A stretch of 6,455 bases of DNA from Acidimicrobiia bacterium (lineage in GTDB: Bacteria > Actinomycetota > Acidimicrobiia > IMCC26256 > JAENVU01), in assembly GCA_025357995.1 (NCBI GenBank), contig JANYLF010000073.1, positions 1 through 6,455 on the forward strand, in the 5' to 3' direction. A program made the position numbers and the translations under genes. This document shows, piece after piece, positions 5,678 through 6,455 of the stretch; position 1 is the stretch's first letter, and each line of letters opens with the position of its first letter. A model generated the notes under the pieces. It searched no databases and was not told the origin of the DNA. It worked only from the letters and a program-made list of their open reading frames with translations.

Positions 5678-6455
5678 ATGTGGCGAGCGACGATCAAGGG
5701 TGTGCTCGCCCGCAAGGTGCGGCTGTTTCTCACTGCGCTGGCCGTCGTGCTCGGTGTCACGTTCGTCAGTGGTACCTACGTGCTCACCGACACGTTGCAC
5801 GCGTCGCTCGGTGAGATCTTCCAGCAGTACGCCTCCGGGAGCGATCTCGTCGTCGCCGCGCACCACGAGGTTGGCGATCGCGCCACCAGCCGTCAGCGGA
5901 TTCCGGCGGACCTCGCCCAGCAGGTTGCGCGCGTTCCGGGTGTCCAGGCCGCGACGCCGTTCCTGATCGGTGACGCGAAGTTCATCAAGCGCGACAACCG
6001 CACCGCCATCCAGTCGCTCGGATCGGTCACGCTCGGAATTTCGTGGGCAGGGAGAGGATCGGTGGGGCCGGCACGCCTGATTCGCGGTCATCGTCCGACT
6101 CGTGACGGCGAGGTGGCGATGGACGGCGGTACCGCGAGTCGGTACCACTTCCAGGTCGGTGATCACGTTCGTGTGCTGCTCACCGGTGCCGCCGAGCAGT
6201 TTCGCATCGTCGGGATCTTCGCTCTGGGGACCCGCGCGGATCTCGGGTTCGCGAGCGTCGCCGCGTTCGACCCGAAGACGGCGGAGCGCGCCTTCGCGGC
6301 TCCGGGTCTGGCCGACTTCATCTTCGTGAAGGTCGCGCCCGGCGCATCGATGACCACGGTACGACGCGCGATCTCGCGCTCGGTCGGCGGTGCTCTCACG
6401 GTGGATCGATCGAGCGCGTTCGCAGCGGTGCTGCAACAACAGGTCGATGAATTCC
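5678..6455 (+). CDS. ABC transporter permease, FtsX/MacB type, N-terminal part (runs off window)
   Basis: Membrane subunit of an ABC export-type transporter. The 259 visible residues begin MWRATIKGVLARK, the short positively charged cytoplasmic tail usual in this family. One membrane segment follows (about 16-36, LFLTALAVVLGVTFVSGTYVL), then a large extracytoplasmic MacB-like core from about 37 onward. Core landmarks are GEVAMDGGTASRYHFQVGD at 144-162 and the strand QFRIVGIFALG at 174-184. Actinobacterial members reach about 800-850 residues with two FtsX domains, so most of the protein lies beyond base 6455. ATG 5678 is chosen because it gives the family-typical MWR start with AGGA eight bases upstream; ATG 5669 (adding MVR) is the alternative. 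Its ATPase partner is not in the window and is not upstream. It diverges from the dehydrogenase over about 90 bases. Substrate unknown; lipids or peptides are common for this class. Confidence 0.88.
   Translation, partial: MWRATIKGVLARKVRLFLTALAVVLGVTFVSGTYVLTDTLHASLGEIFQQYASGSDLVVAAHHEVGDRATSRQRIPADLAQQVARVPGVQAATPFLIGDAKFIKRDNRTAIQSLGSVTLGISWAGRGSVGPARLIRGHRPTRDGEVAMDGGTASRYHFQVGDHVRVLLTGAAEQFRIVGIFALGTRADLGFASVAAFDPKTAERAFAAPGLADFIFVKVAPGASMTTVRRAISRSVGGALTVDRSSAFAAVLQQQVDEF

Noticed and set aside
5585..6439. A 284-codon open frame on the minus strand opposite the ABC permease
   Set aside because: Its translation is Arg/His/Glu-rich with no domain, while the plus-strand frame gives a clear MacB-type protein. 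Long antisense frames are expected in GC-rich coding DNA.
6449..6454. GAATTC at the very end of the window
   Set aside because: The reading frame of the permease runs through it normally and nothing else suggests a cloning junction, so it is probably chance.
1..6455. Mobile element, CRISPR array, tRNA/rRNA or defence genes
   Set aside because: No long repeats, transposase or integrase motifs, evenly spaced repeats or tRNA-like cloverleaf were seen. All space is taken by metabolic, chaperone-like and transport genes.

Overview
The window comes from a GC-rich bacterial chromosome, about two thirds G+C by eye, with strong G/C bias at third codon positions. Gene content and protein style point to a high-GC actinobacterium: an IlvX-type thiamine diphosphate enzyme, a FadE-like acyl-CoA dehydrogenase, a single-anchor FtsX/MacB-type permease starting MWRAT, and a small J-domain protein. 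An acidimicrobial lineage is possible but unproven. It is densely coding, with six genes and no rRNA, tRNA, CRISPR array, transposase or phage gene. No gene-free stretch is longer than about 100 bases.

Layout: (1) Bases 1-2473, minus strand: a two-gene operon. An FAD-linked 2-hydroxyacid oxidase/dehydrogenase (GlcD/DLD type, 462 aa) comes first and is coupled through a TGATG overlap to an IlvX-like thiamine diphosphate enzyme whose C-terminus lies beyond the window. (2) Bases 2474-2569: a 96-base divergent spacer with a tandem GACCCCA repeat and a weak promoter. (3) Bases 2570-4339, plus strand: a small J-domain protein with an unrecognised C-terminal domain, then a 370-aa protein of possible CrtC/AttH-like (lipocalin-related) type. 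(4) Bases 4340-4352: a 13-base convergent junction with an interrupted inverted repeat across it. (5) Bases 4353-5588, minus strand: a FadE-type acyl-CoA dehydrogenase, probably translated from a leaderless GTG start. (6) Bases 5589-5677: a short divergent spacer with two small palindromes. (7) Bases 5678-6455, plus strand: the N-terminal 259 residues of an ABC transporter permease.

How the genes may work together: the oxidase would turn a D-2-hydroxyacid into a 2-oxoacid, and the coupled thiamine diphosphate enzyme would decarboxylate or condense that 2-oxoacid. An active-site-type histidine in the second enzyme looks more like benzoylformate decarboxylase than classical acetolactate synthase. 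The acyl-CoA dehydrogenase and the lipocalin-like protein suit a catabolic neighbourhood for lipids, terpenoids or organic acids. No substrate can be named from sequence alone. I see no defence system or mobile element. The most unusual items are the oxidase-decarboxylase pair, the orphan J-domain protein and the small regulatory palindromes.
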